Below, piece by piece: positions 27,977 to 37,014 of a stretch of 64,000 nucleotides of DNA (position 1 is the stretch's first letter; each line of letters opens with the position of its first letter). The stretch comes from Palsa-506 sp963709075 (lineage in GTDB: Bacteria; Actinomycetota; Actinomycetes; Streptosporangiales; Streptosporangiaceae). The stretch spans positions 558,001 through 622,000 of the forward strand of contig CAVPUY010000005.1 of assembly GCA_963709075.1 (NCBI GenBank), read 5' to 3'. Under the pieces are notes generated by a model. The model did not search any database and was not told the origin of the DNA. It was given only the letters and a program-made list of their open reading frames with translations. The position numbers and the translations under genes are program-made.

Positions 27977-28969
27977 GTGCTGACCTCGCCAGACGGCCTC
28001 TCCGAAGACGTGCTGGTGTCGGTGCTTGCCCGTGGCTGGGAGGTTTCGGTTGCCTCGGTCACCTACCGGGCGGTCGGTTTCGGCAGCCACCATTGGGAGG
28101 TAGCCGACGCCGCGGGAACCCGGTGGTTCGTCACCGCCGATGAACTACAGACCAAGCGGCTTTCGCTAGGCGAGCCGCCGGGCGCGGCGTTTGGGCGGCT
28201 GCGCGCCTCGCTGGCCGCTGCCATGGACCTTCGGGATTGTGGCCAGGCGTTCGTGCTAGCGCCAATCCCCGCGCTCGACGGCGAACCGCTGGTGCGGGCG
28301 AATAATCAGTTCGGCGTCGCGCTCTACCCTTTCGTCGACGGCCAGGGCTTCACATGGGGCGAGTTCCCGACGTCCGCGCACCGGCAAGCCGTCCTCGACC
28401 TGATCATCGCTGTCCATAAAGCGCCGGCGGCAGCCTGTCGGAATGCGATGGCTGACGATTTCGCGGTACCGCACAGGGACGAACTGGAGTTGGCCCTCGG
28501 CTCGGCCGAAATCGTCGACGACTGCGGTCCCTACGCTCGGCCGGCGGCGTTGCTCCTGGCCGAGCGTGCGGTACCGGTCCGGCGGCTGCTCGCCCGCTAT
28601 GACGACCTCGTGCCGCAGGACCGCTCTGGGCATGGCGGAACCGTTCTGACCCATGGTGAACCGCACCCTGGCAATACGATGCTGACCTCAGCGGGCTGGC
28701 TGCTGATCGACTGGGACACCGCCCTGATTGCACCACCGGAACGGGATCTGTGGAGTCTGGATCCCGGGGACGGCTCCGTGCTTGGCGTTTATGCCGACAA
28801 GACGGGCACGACGCCGCTGCCCTGGATGCTCGAGCTCTACCGCATCCGCTGGGACCTCGCCGACATCGCTGCCGGTGTCAGCCGCTTCCGCCGTGCTCAC
28901 CCGGGAAGCCTCGATGACGACGAATCGTGGGATGTCCTGAAAACTCTTGTCGAGCGGGCAGGCGGCTGA
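27977..28969 (+). CDS. Aminoglycoside phosphotransferase-fold kinase
   Basis: A 330-residue APH-fold protein. The Brenner loop reads LTHGEPHPGNTM, with Glu where aminoglycoside kinases usually have the catalytic Asp, a variant seen in a sizeable actinobacterial subgroup. The metal-binding motif is LLIDWDTALIAPPERDLW. The N-terminal lobe is short (GFGSHHWEVADAAGTRWFVT). Substrates of this fold range from antibiotics to sugars and homoserine, so resistance should not be assumed. Codon use is somewhat less G/C-extreme than in neighbours, hinting at separate acquisition. Confidence 0.78.
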   Translation: MLTSPDGLSEDVLVSVLARGWEVSVASVTYRAVGFGSHHWEVADAAGTRWFVTADELQTKRLSLGEPPGAAFGRLRASLAAAMDLRDCGQAFVLAPIPALDGEPLVRANNQFGVALYPFVDGQGFTWGEFPTSAHRQAVLDLIIAVHKAPAAACRNAMADDFAVPHRDELELALGSAEIVDDCGPYARPAALLLAERAVPVRRLLARYDDLVPQDRSGHGGTVLTHGEPHPGNTMLTSAGWLLIDWDTALIAPPERDLWSLDPGDGSVLGVYADKTGTTPLPWMLELYRIRWDLADIAAGVSRFRRAHPGSLDDDESWDVLKTLVERAGG

Positions 28970-29061
28970 GGTCGCCGCCGGAGGCTGCCCGCCGGAGTCC
29001 GCCCACGGCGGTTGCCGGTGGCAGGCGAGCAGGCAGCGCGGGGCAGTCGTGCCCCGATTCT

Positions 29062-29089
29062 TTGACTATCGTCATGAAGGCGGAATACT
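29062..29089 (+). promoter_or_regulatory. Candidate promoter of the aryl-CoA ligase gene
   Basis: TTGACT (29062-29067), 16 bp, AATACT (29084-29089), about 35 bp before the ATG, in an AT-rich patch. It shares TTGACnnTCGT with the promoter proposed at 22479, suggesting a common operator. A good ribosome site, GAGGAAGG, follows at about 29109-29116. Confidence 0.5.
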
Positions 29090-29124
29090 GAGAAGTCCCG
29101 TGGCGCCCGAGGAAGGTCGCGGCC

Positions 29125-30741
29125 ATGCAGCTATCGCCGTCCGCCCACGCCGACACGTTCTGCCGGGATCACCTGCCCGCTGCCAGCGACTGGCCAGAGC
29201 TACGGTTCGCCCTTCCGGCGCTGAACTATCCCAGCCGGCTGAACTGCGCCGAGGAACTGCTCGAGGCGACCATCGGCACCCACGGCGCGGACCGGCCGTG
29301 CCTGCTGTCCGCGGATGAGAGCTGGAGCTACGGTGACCTGCTCCGGATATCCAGCCAGATCGCCCGGGTGCTGACCGAGGACCTCGGCGTCGTGCCGGGC
29401 AGCCGGGTACTGCTGCGCGGGCCGAACAGTCCATGGCTGGTGGCGTGCTGGTTCGGGGTGCTCCGGGCTGGTGGCGTGGCCGTCGCGACCATGCCGCTGC
29501 TGCGGGCAGGCGAGCTTACTTCGATCTGCGAGATCGCCCAGGTCAGCGTGGCGCTATGCGACGCCAGGTTCACGGCTGAGCTGGCCTCAGCTGGCGGCCC
29601 GGCGAGGCGGGTGGTCACCTACGGGGCCGATGATCCTGCCGACCTCACCAAGCTGGTGAGCGGGAAGCCGGACGCGGCGGCCGCGGTGCCGACGGCTGCC
29701 GATGATGTCGCCATGATCGCGTTCACCTCGGGAACGACCGGCCGGCCGAAGGCCACCATGCATTTCCACCGTGATCTGCTGGCCATCGCCGATACGTTCT
29801 CCGAGCATGTGCTGAAGCCGCGGGCCGACGACGTGTTCACCGGTACTCCGCCGCTGGCCTTCACGTTCGGCTTGGGCGGCGCGGTGATCTTCCCGCTGCG
29901 GGCGGGAGCCGCCGTACTGCTCCTGGAGAGGGCAACCCCGGCCGAGCTCGCCGACCAGATTGCCGATCGCGGCGTGACCGTCTGCTTCACCGCGCCGACC
30001 GCCTACCGGGCGATGATCGCCGGCGGCAAGGCGCAGCAGCTGCGCGGCCTGCGCCGTCCGGTCTCGGCGGGCGAGCACCTGTCGGCCACCACCTGGCAGG
30101 CCTTCTACGACGCGACCGGCGTGAAGATCATCGACGGCATCGGCAGCACCGAGCTGCTGCACATATTCATCTCGTCGGCCGACAATGAGATCCGGCCGGG
30201 TGCGACTGGCCGGGTGGTGCCTGGCTACATCGCCGAGATACTCGGCGATGACGGCAAGCCAGTGCCGGACGGCGAGACCGGGCAGCTGGCGGTCAAGGGC
30301 CCGACTGGCTGCCGGTACCTGGCCGACGACCGGCAGCGGGCCTACGTGCGCGACGGCTGGAACATCACCGGCGACACCTACCGCCGGGACGCCGACGGTT
30401 ATTTCTGGTACCAGGCACGGTCCGACGACATCATCATCTCCTCCGGCTACAACATCGCCGGGCCGGAGGTCGAGGAGGCGCTGCTCGGCCACCCGGACGT
30501 CACCGAGTGCGGGGTCGTCGGGGTACCCGACGATGCCCGTGGCCAGATCGTCAAGGCCTACGTGGTGCTTGCCGACGGGGCGAACGGCGGCGCGGCGAAG
30601 GCCGCCGAGCTGCAGGACTTCGTCAAGCAGCAGATCGCGCCGTACAAGTACCCGCGCGCCGTCGAGTTCCTGACCGCGCTGCCGCGCACGAACACCGGCA
30701 AGCTGCAGCGGTTCAGGCTCCGCGATCTGTCGGCCAGCTGA
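29125..30741 (+). CDS. Aryl-CoA ligase (2-aminobenzoate/benzoate-CoA ligase family)
   Basis: A 538-residue ANL adenylating enzyme that activates an aromatic acid to its CoA thioester with ATP. The P-loop-like motif MIAFTSGTTGRPKATMHFHR, GIGSTELLHIF (A5), WNITGDTYRRDADGYFWYQ (A7), SGYNIAGPEVEEALLGHPDV (A8) and the catalytic Lys of PRTNTGKLQRFRLR (A10) are all present. FTFGLGGAVIFPLRAGA and YLADDRQRAYVRDGW match the benzoate-CoA and 2-aminobenzoate-CoA ligase branch. Proximity to the aryl-CoA monooxygenase/reductase supports anthranilate or salicylate as substrate. The start is fixed by its ribosome site. Confidence 0.9.
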   Translation: MQLSPSAHADTFCRDHLPAASDWPELRFALPALNYPSRLNCAEELLEATIGTHGADRPCLLSADESWSYGDLLRISSQIARVLTEDLGVVPGSRVLLRGPNSPWLVACWFGVLRAGGVAVATMPLLRAGELTSICEIAQVSVALCDARFTAELASAGGPARRVVTYGADDPADLTKLVSGKPDAAAAVPTAADDVAMIAFTSGTTGRPKATMHFHRDLLAIADTFSEHVLKPRADDVFTGTPPLAFTFGLGGAVIFPLRAGAAVLLLERATPAELADQIADRGVTVCFTAPTAYRAMIAGGKAQQLRGLRRPVSAGEHLSATTWQAFYDATGVKIIDGIGSTELLHIFISSADNEIRPGATGRVVPGYIAEILGDDGKPVPDGETGQLAVKGPTGCRYLADDRQRAYVRDGWNITGDTYRRDADGYFWYQARSDDIIISSGYNIAGPEVEEALLGHPDVTECGVVGVPDDARGQIVKAYVVLADGANGGAAKAAELQDFVKQQIAPYKYPRAVEFLTALPRTNTGKLQRFRLRDLSAS

Positions 30742-30814
30742 GCCGCCGGCCAGCCGAGCCCACGGCCAGCCGAGCCGCCGGCCAGCTGAGAACCGCCGGC
30801 CAGCGCGGTTCGGC
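30742..30814. repeat. CGGCCAGC-based imperfect repeats between convergent genes
   Basis: Five imperfect copies of a 14-16-bp unit built on GCCGGCCAGC fill the space between the ligase and rnj stops. AGCCGAGCC near 30777 can pair with GGTTCGGCT near 30808, giving a GC-rich stem that may act as a bidirectional terminator. No U tract is present. Confidence 0.5.
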
Positions 30815-32509
30815 TCAGACCTCGATCAGCACCGGGATGATCATCGGGCGCCGCCGGTAGTTCTCATTCACCCACCGCCCAGCGGTCCTGCGGACGAGCT
30901 GGGTCAGCTGGTGCACGTCGTTGATCCCGTCGGCGGCTGCGCGGGACAGCGCCTCCTCCAGCCGGGGGCGGACCTCGTCGAACGCCGCATCGTCGATGCC
31001 CGAGCCGCGGGCATGGATCTCCGGCCCGGCGACCATCTTGCCGGTGTTGGAGTCGATCACGATCACCACCGACAGGAATCCTTCCTCGCCGAGAATCCGC
31101 CGGTCCTTCAGCGACGTCTCGGTGACCTCGCCGACCGAAATCCCGTCCACGTAGACGTAGCCGCACTGCACCATGCCGACGACCGAGGCCTGGCCGTCGA
31201 CCAGGTCGACCACGACCCCGTCCTCGGCGATCACGATGCCCTTGCCCGGCACGCCGGTGCGGGCCGCGAGCTCGGCGTGCGCCCGCAGGTGCCGCCACTC
31301 GCCGTGCACCGGGATGAAGTTGCCTGGCCGCACCAGGTTGAGCACGTACAGCAGCTCGCCGGCCGGCGCATGGCCGGAGACATGCACGAGCGCGTTGCCC
31401 TTGTGCACGACGCGAGCACCGAGCCTGGTCAGGTCGTTGATGATCCTCGACACGGCGGTCTCGTTGCCCGGCACCAGCGATGACGCCAGCACCACGGTGT
31501 CGCCGTCGGCGATCCTGATCGGGTGGTCCCGGCCGGCCATCCTGGACAGCGCCGACATCGGCTCGCCCTGGGAGCCGGTGGAGATGAGCACGATCTGCTC
31601 GGGCGGTAGCTCCTCGGCGTCCCGCAGCTCCACGATCAGGCCGCCAGGCACCGACGGGATGTGCAGGTAGCCGAGGTCGCGGGCTACGCCCATGTTCCGC
31701 ACCATCGACCGGCCGACCAGCGCGACCTTGCGGCCATGCGACGCGGCGGTGTCCAGCACCTGCTGCACCCGGTGCACGTGGCTGGCGAAGCAGGCCACGA
31801 TGATCCGCTGCTCGGCGGCGCCGAAGACCTCCGCGAGCACAGGGGCGATGTCCCGCTCGCTGGTGACGATGCCGGGCACCTCGGCGTTAGTCGAATCCGC
31901 CATCAGCAGGTCGACGCCCTCGGCGCCGAGCCGCGCGAAGCCGCCGAGGTCGGTCAGCCTGCCGTCCAGCGGCAGCTGGTCCATCTTGAAGTCGCCGGTG
32001 TGCAGCACGACGCCGGCGCTGGTCCGGATGCCGACAGCGAGCGCATCAGGAATGGAGTGATTGACTGCGAAAAACTCAAGGTCAAAGGGCCCAAACGAGT
32101 CCCTGGTGCCAGCCACCACCTCTGCGGTAATCGGCGTGATCCGGTGCTCGGTGAGCTTGCCGCGCACCAGGCCGAGGGTGAGCTTCGAGCCGACCAGCGG
32201 GATGTCCTTGCGCTCCCGGAGCAGGTAGGGCACCGCGCCGATGTGGTCCTCGTGCGCATGCGTGAGCACGATCGCCTCGATGTCGCCCAGCCGGTCCTCG
32301 ATCGCGGTGAAGTCCGGCAGGATCAGGTCGATCCCGGGCTGGTCAGGCTCGGGAAACAGGACGCCGCAGTCCACGATCAGCAGCCGGCCGGCATGCTCGA
32401 AGACGGTCATGTTCCGGCCGATCTCGCCGAGTCCGCCGAGCGCGATGATGCGCAGGCCGTTCGCGGGCAGGGGCGGCGGCGGCCCGAGCCCGGGGTGCGG
32501 GTGACTCAC
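30815..32509 (-). CDS. rnj: Ribonuclease J
   Basis: A 564-residue metallo-beta-lactamase/beta-CASP nuclease with 5'-3' exo- and endonuclease activity in mRNA decay and rRNA maturation. The zinc motif LTHAHEDHIGAVPYLL, LHTGDFKMDQLP, MADSTNAEVPG (beta-CASP start) and HVSGHAPAGELLYV are clear, and the C-terminal domain ends in RRTAGRWVNENYRRRPMIIP. The GTG at 32509 overlaps the dapA stop by 4 bp (GTGA). The dapA-rnj pair is conserved throughout actinobacteria. Confidence 0.97.
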   Translation of the reverse strand: MSHPHPGLGPPPPLPANGLRIIALGGLGEIGRNMTVFEHAGRLLIVDCGVLFPEPDQPGIDLILPDFTAIEDRLGDIEAIVLTHAHEDHIGAVPYLLRERKDIPLVGSKLTLGLVRGKLTEHRITPITAEVVAGTRDSFGPFDLEFFAVNHSIPDALAVGIRTSAGVVLHTGDFKMDQLPLDGRLTDLGGFARLGAEGVDLLMADSTNAEVPGIVTSERDIAPVLAEVFGAAEQRIIVACFASHVHRVQQVLDTAASHGRKVALVGRSMVRNMGVARDLGYLHIPSVPGGLIVELRDAEELPPEQIVLISTGSQGEPMSALSRMAGRDHPIRIADGDTVVLASSLVPGNETAVSRIINDLTRLGARVVHKGNALVHVSGHAPAGELLYVLNLVRPGNFIPVHGEWRHLRAHAELAARTGVPGKGIVIAEDGVVVDLVDGQASVVGMVQCGYVYVDGISVGEVTETSLKDRRILGEEGFLSVVIVIDSNTGKMVAGPEIHARGSGIDDAAFDEVRPRLEEALSRAAADGINDVHQLTQLVRRTAGRWVNENYRRRPMIIPVLIEV

Positions 32510-33441
32510 CGGAGCTTCACGCCGCCGGCCTCGAGGTCCGCGCGGAGCTGTTGTATCTCCGCGTCTGTCGCGTCCGGCAGCGGCAAGCGGACCGGGCCGC
32601 CGGGCAGGCCGAGCAGGCCGAGCGCCGCCTTCACGGTGATCACGTTCTGGGTACGGGTCATGCCCGTGTACACCGGCAGCAGGTCCCGGTGGATCGCCAG
32701 CGCGCCGGCCACGTCCCCGCCCAGGTAGGCGTCGATCATGTCGTGCAGCCGGTCGCCCACGATGTGCGCGTGCACACTCACGAAACCGCAGGCGCCGACC
32801 GCGAGCCAGGGCAGGTTGACCATGTCGTCGCCGCAGTAGAACGCGAGATCAGTGCGGGCCATCACCTCGGAGCCGGCGCCGAGGTCGCCCTTGGCGTCCT
32901 TGACGGCGATGATCCTGGGATGGGCGGCCAGCCGGACCAGGGTCTGGGTGGCGATCGGGGTGCCGGTCCGGCCCGGGATGTCGTAGAGCATCACCGGCAG
33001 CCCGGCGGAGTCAGCGACCTTGGTGAAGTGCGCCTCCAGGCCACTTTGCGGCGGCTTGTTGTAATACGGCGTGACGACGAGCAGCGCCGCGGCGCCGGCC
33101 CGTTCCGCCTGCCTGGCGAGTTCGCAGGTGTGCGCGGTGTCGTTGGTGCCGACTCCGGCCACGACCGTGGCCCGGTCGCCGACGGCGCCGATCACGGCAC
33201 GGAGCAGCTGCTCTTTCTCCGCGTCGCTGGTGGTCGGCGACTCGCCGGTGGTGCCGCTGATCACCAGTCCGTCGTTGCGCATCTCGGTGACCAAGTAGTC
33301 GGCGAGGCGGGCCGCCCCGTCGAGGTCGACCGCGCCATCGGGGGTCATGGGGGTGATCATCGCGGTCAGCAGGCGGCCGAACGGTGCCGCCGGGGTGCCC
33401 GTCGTGCTGCCGCCCCCTGGCGATGTCTCGTTAGATGTCAT
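32506..33441 (-). CDS. dapA: 4-hydroxy-tetrahydrodipicolinate synthase
   Basis: A 311-residue TIM-barrel aldolase that condenses pyruvate with aspartate semialdehyde in lysine and diaminopimelate synthesis. The Schiff-base Lys is in IIAVKDAKGDLG, the catalytic Tyr in VVTPYYNKPPQSGL, the binding-site Arg in LYDIPGRTG, and the substrate motif is VISGTTGESPT. The first 20 residues are a Ser/Thr/Gly-rich extension. It is the first gene of the dapA-rnj unit. Confidence 0.97.
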   Translation of the reverse strand: MTSNETSPGGGSTTGTPAAPFGRLLTAMITPMTPDGAVDLDGAARLADYLVTEMRNDGLVISGTTGESPTTSDAEKEQLLRAVIGAVGDRATVVAGVGTNDTAHTCELARQAERAGAAALLVVTPYYNKPPQSGLEAHFTKVADSAGLPVMLYDIPGRTGTPIATQTLVRLAAHPRIIAVKDAKGDLGAGSEVMARTDLAFYCGDDMVNLPWLAVGACGFVSVHAHIVGDRLHDMIDAYLGGDVAGALAIHRDLLPVYTGMTRTQNVITVKAALGLLGLPGGPVRLPLPDATDAEIQQLRADLEAGGVKLR

Positions 33442-33635
33442 GCACCGAACGCTACCGGGCGAGGCCCGCTACGGGTACTGCCGGCGCGTCGGCAAGCCGG
33501 TGAATCGGCTGGCCGGCCCGGCCGGGCGGCGAAGAAAAAGACGCGGCGACGTGAGCTCGGGGGTACCCACGTCGCCTGCGTCTGTCTAAGTATCGTTCGC
33601 GACCGCACATCGCGTTACTGGTTGTGCGCAATTCG

Positions 33636-34715
33636 CTATGGCAAATGCTGATCGGGCCACGCTGCGGGCGTTCCGGCGGCGCCCGGGCTGCCGCCGTCCG
33701 CGCTCGCGCCGCCGTTCGCGCTCGCGCGGCCGTCCGGACCGGCGCCGCCGTTCGCGCTCGCGCCGCCGTCCGCGCTCGCGCTGCCGCCCGGACTGGCGCC
33801 GCCGCCCGCAACGGTGCCCGCGTCCGCGGTCGCCAGCATGGGCGCCCCGTTCTGCCAGGGCCGGGCATAGGTGAGCCAGGCCACCCCGGCCGCAAGCAGC
33901 ACGGCGCAGAGCACCCAGCCAAGCGTGTTGGTGCTGATCCCGATGTACTTCAGGCCGGAAGCGAAGATCACGAAGGTGATGGCGGGCCGGATGAACCGGT
34001 CCGGCGCCCTGGACGAGAAGAACGAGCCGATCAGCACGGCGGGCACGCTGCCGAGGATGATCGACGTCGTCACCGCGAACTCCACATGCCCGAAGGCGAG
34101 CGCGCCGAGTGCTGCCGCCAGCGTCAGCGGGACCGCCTGGGTGAGGTCAGTGCCCACTAGCTGGTTGGCCCCCAGCATCGGGTAGAGGAAAAGCAGCAAG
34201 ACGATCATCAGCGAGCCGGAGCCGACCGAGGTCATCCCGACGATCAGCCCGCCAACCATCCCGATCCCTACGGTCGCCAGCGGTCTTGGGCTGATGTCGT
34301 GCACCACTCCCTCGCGCTTCCGGCCGCCACGCAGGTCGAGGACGTAGCGAAGCACCATCGCGGCCGCGCCGATCAGCAGCGCGGCGCCCAGCGCGCGCTC
34401 GATGTTGGCCTGCGCCGTGCTGCCGTTCCCGAGCAGGTGCAGCAAGTAGGCGCCGAGGAACGCCATCGGAACCGAGCCGAGCACCATCCAGCCCACCAGG
34501 CGCAGGTTCACCGTGCCCTTGCGCAGGTGCACGGCCGCGCCGACCGGCCGCATCAGGACGGCGGCGACCAGGTCGCTGGAGATGGCCGTCGACGGCGTGA
34601 TCCCGAACAGCAGGATCAGCATCGGCGTCATCAGCGCGCCGCCGCCGGCACCGGTCAGCCCGACGAGGAAACCGACGACGGCGCTCCCCAGCACGATGTA
34701 GGGATTCGCGTGCAT
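33636..34715 (-). CDS. TSUP family permease (TauE/SafE type)
   Basis: A 359-residue membrane protein with about eight helices. The duplicated family motifs are GFLVGLTGAGGGALMTPML and GLIVGMTSVGSGSLMIVLLL. TSUP proteins move sulfite, sulfoacetate or other organosulfur anions. The last 65 residues are a soluble Gly/Ala/Ser tail made of imperfect GGASADGGASANGGA-type units, absent from typical members and encoded by a GCGCTCGCGCCGCC-like DNA repeat (33690-33800). The substrate is unknown. Confidence 0.85.
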   Translation of the reverse strand: MHANPYIVLGSAVVGFLVGLTGAGGGALMTPMLILLFGITPSTAISSDLVAAVLMRPVGAAVHLRKGTVNLRLVGWMVLGSVPMAFLGAYLLHLLGNGSTAQANIERALGAALLIGAAAMVLRYVLDLRGGRKREGVVHDISPRPLATVGIGMVGGLIVGMTSVGSGSLMIVLLLFLYPMLGANQLVGTDLTQAVPLTLAAALGALAFGHVEFAVTTSIILGSVPAVLIGSFFSSRAPDRFIRPAITFVIFASGLKYIGISTNTLGWVLCAVLLAAGVAWLTYARPWQNGAPMLATADAGTVAGGGASPGGSASADGGASANGGAGPDGRASANGGASADGGSPGAAGTPAAWPDQHLP

Positions 34716-34969
34716 GACGCCTCCGAGTCCAGTTGATCCTGCCGCGTCCGGTGCCTGGATGAGCTCACACCCTACGCACTGCGCACTGCGTTCCCCAGGC
34801 TGCCGGCCGGAAAAGTTCTATACCCAGCCGGAAAGGCTTCAAGATAGCGTGCCATTCCGGCCTGATCCAGCTCGCGGTTCTGGCCAGCTGCTCGCCGGAC
34901 AGCCAGGCAAACGGAGGTTTACCCGACTGCGGCCCTCGTCAGCGCCCCATTAGGCGCATACTTGAGATC

Positions 34970-35197
34970 ATGAGCCCAGCACGCGCCATGCCCAGGCGGT
35001 ACCTGCCAGGAAGCCCGTTCAACAATTCCGCGCCAGCGCCGCCGATCGAGCACTATGACGTGCACGACCAGGTGACACATGACCGGTACGGCCTCGGCAG
35101 GGTCGTCAGCGTCGAAGATGACATCGCCGTGATCGTCGACTTCGGCGGTCAGCAGGCCCGGATACCGTCACCCTTCACCAAGCTGACCAAGCTGTAA
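34970..35197 (+). CDS. Small Tudor/KOW-like protein resembling the UvrD C-terminus
   Basis: A 75-residue protein. After about 30 flexible residues, VHDQVTHDRYGLGRVVSVED, IAVIVDFGG and RIPSPFTKLTKL form a compact beta-barrel motif like the C-terminal Tudor domain of UvrD/PcrA, which contacts RNA polymerase, and like the CarD start. It stands alone, with ATG codons at 34970 and 34988. Stand-alone copies are conserved in actinobacteria without assigned function; RNA-polymerase binding is inference. Confidence 0.7.
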   Translation: MSPARAMPRRYLPGSPFNNSAPAPPIEHYDVHDQVTHDRYGLGRVVSVEDDIAVIVDFGGQQARIPSPFTKLTKL

Positions 35198-35411
35198 GGC
35201 AGCCGGGCCGCCGCGCAGCCTGCGCAGGCTAGCCGCGCGCTCGGCCGGGCGCGCGGAGGCCCGCTGCGCCATGCGCCGCCCGCGGGCGTGCCGCGCATGC
35301 GCCGCCCCTGCGCGTGCCGCGCACGCCCCGCGTACGGCACGCGCGCGGCACCCGCGGCCCACTGGCGCCGGACGTTGCCGATCCGGCGGCTCGGGGTGTT
35401 GACTCCCCCGC

Positions 35412-35786
35412 ATGACGAACCTGCTGAGCTGCCGCCCGAATCTAGAGGTCCGGGACGTTGCTGCCACCGTCGAATACTGCGTAAAAAATCTGGGTTTTGA
35501 AGTTGAGGCATCAGTCGGGGAGCCTGCTTTCCTCGCGCTGATCCGGTCCGGCGAGGTGGGGCTCGGCATCGTGCTCGCCGAGAATCCCGGAGTGAATAGC
35601 ACGACCGCCTGCTACATCGGGGTTTCTGACGTCGACGAGTTGCACGCGCGCTGCCGCGACCTGGGCGTGCCGGTCAGCACCCCGCTGACCGACCAGCCGT
35701 GGGGCCTGCGGGACTTCGTGGTCGAGATCCCCGGCGGGCACCGGCTCGCGTTCGGCCAGCGGACCGGCCAGCCAGCCGCGCATTGA
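35412..35786 (+). CDS. Glyoxalase/VOC family protein
   Basis: A 124-residue vicinal-oxygen-chelate fold protein: PNLEVRDVAATVEYCVKNLG, AFLALIRSGEVGLGIVLAE, YIGVSDVDELHARCRDLGVP and RDFVVEIPGGHRLAFGQ. Members include glyoxalase I, ring-cleavage dioxygenases and bleomycin/fosfomycin-type resistance proteins. The metal-ligand pattern is incomplete, with a candidate Glu in VVEIPGGH and no clear His on the first strand, so catalysis is uncertain. It converges with the diiron protein gene. Confidence 0.82.
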   Translation: MTNLLSCRPNLEVRDVAATVEYCVKNLGFEVEASVGEPAFLALIRSGEVGLGIVLAENPGVNSTTACYIGVSDVDELHARCRDLGVPVSTPLTDQPWGLRDFVVEIPGGHRLAFGQRTGQPAAH

Positions 35787-35795
35787 CCGGGCGGT

Positions 35796-36893
35796 TCAGA
35801 AGACCGGGATGATGTCCTCGGGGTTGATGTCATCGGAGACATCCACGCCCTCGATGTCCAGCTCGGGGATGGCGGGGAACTCGATTCCCCAGCGCTGCAC
35901 GATCACCCGGACCTTGGCGATCGCCGTCTTCCAGTTCTCGGCCTGATCGGCGTACGACAGCACGCCGAGGCCGGCCTCCCTGGCGTGGTTCATCAGCACC
36001 CGGTGATTCGGCAGGAAGTACGGCGGCAGGTCCCAGAACCCGTCCGGCGGCTCCCAGAGGATCATCGAGAGGAAGATGAACCCGGCCCTGAGCTGCCGGG
36101 TGATCGTGTTCTTCACGTCATCGGTCAGGCCGGGCCACTCGTTCTCCAGGATGGTCATGCAGATTTGCAGGTGCCGTGACTCGTCCCGGCCGATCCGCTG
36201 GAACATCTCGGCGAACACCGGATGCGTCGTGCCGGATGCCATCCCGCGGAACAGCGTGGACGCCGCCATCTCTCCCATCATGAAGCTGGTGAACAGCACC
36301 GGCAGCGAGTACTTGCCGACCGCCTTGGTGTAGCCGGCCCAGTACCGGCCGCCGTTGTGGTAGAGCCATCCGATGTTGTTGTGGGCGGCGCGCTCCAGGT
36401 CGGTTGACGGGGTCCAGCTGAGCGGGCCGCCCGGCCAGATGGCGGCGATCGAGCGCTGGCAGCACTCCTCGTGGTTCATCTCGTCCCGGGTGATCGAGAA
36501 GAAGCACTTGCGGACCGGGTCCTCCTCGTGCTGCTCGAACGCGTGGATGGTGGCCCGGGCGAACACCGCGGGCCCGGACGCGTCGAAGTTGGCGAGCACG
36601 GAGAACCAGTACATGATCCCTAGCCGCTGCTCCACCGTGAAGTCATCGGCGCGCAGGCCGTCCCAGGGCAGGTCAGCCGGATTCCAGGCCATCAGCTTGG
36701 ACTTCTGGTAGATGGCCGCGAGCTTCTCCGTCTCGACCCGCCATTCCATCGGGTAGATGTTCGGCTGCGGGATTTCCGGGGCCGGCCAGAACCCGCCGTC
36801 CGGGATGACTAGCTCGCGCTGCTGCGCCGCCGCGTGCTGGGAGTCCGCCACATCCGCTCCGTCCGCTGACCGCGGCACGCCGATGTGCCGCAT
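35796..36893 (-). CDS. Ferritin-like diiron protein of unknown function
   Basis: A 365-residue helical protein. Two ExxH metal motifs, RDEMNHEECC and GRDESRHLQICM, each preceded by a helix with a Glu (HAFEQHEEDP and FMMGEMAAS), give the four-helix di-iron or Mn/Fe site seen in ribonucleotide reductase R2, R2-like oxidases and aromatic N-oxygenases. The start LPWDGLRADDFTVEQRLGIM and end DINPEDIIPVF match no named family I can recall. It lies upstream of, and in the same direction as, nothing closer than the acyl-CoA dehydrogenase gene 121 bp away. An oxygen-activating reaction is inferred; the substrate is unknown. Confidence 0.7.
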   Translation of the reverse strand: MRHIGVPRSADGADVADSQHAAAQQRELVIPDGGFWPAPEIPQPNIYPMEWRVETEKLAAIYQKSKLMAWNPADLPWDGLRADDFTVEQRLGIMYWFSVLANFDASGPAVFARATIHAFEQHEEDPVRKCFFSITRDEMNHEECCQRSIAAIWPGGPLSWTPSTDLERAAHNNIGWLYHNGGRYWAGYTKAVGKYSLPVLFTSFMMGEMAASTLFRGMASGTTHPVFAEMFQRIGRDESRHLQICMTILENEWPGLTDDVKNTITRQLRAGFIFLSMILWEPPDGFWDLPPYFLPNHRVLMNHAREAGLGVLSYADQAENWKTAIAKVRVIVQRWGIEFPAIPELDIEGVDVSDDINPEDIIPVF

Positions 36894-37014
36894 CCGGTGT
36901 ATGCCCGGCCCGAATGATGCCGGACCACCGCGTTACACGCTACCGCCATAGCGCCCGGCCGGCCTCAGCCCGGCCACGGCCACATCGGCACCACGCGCAG
37001 CGGGCGCAGCCGGG

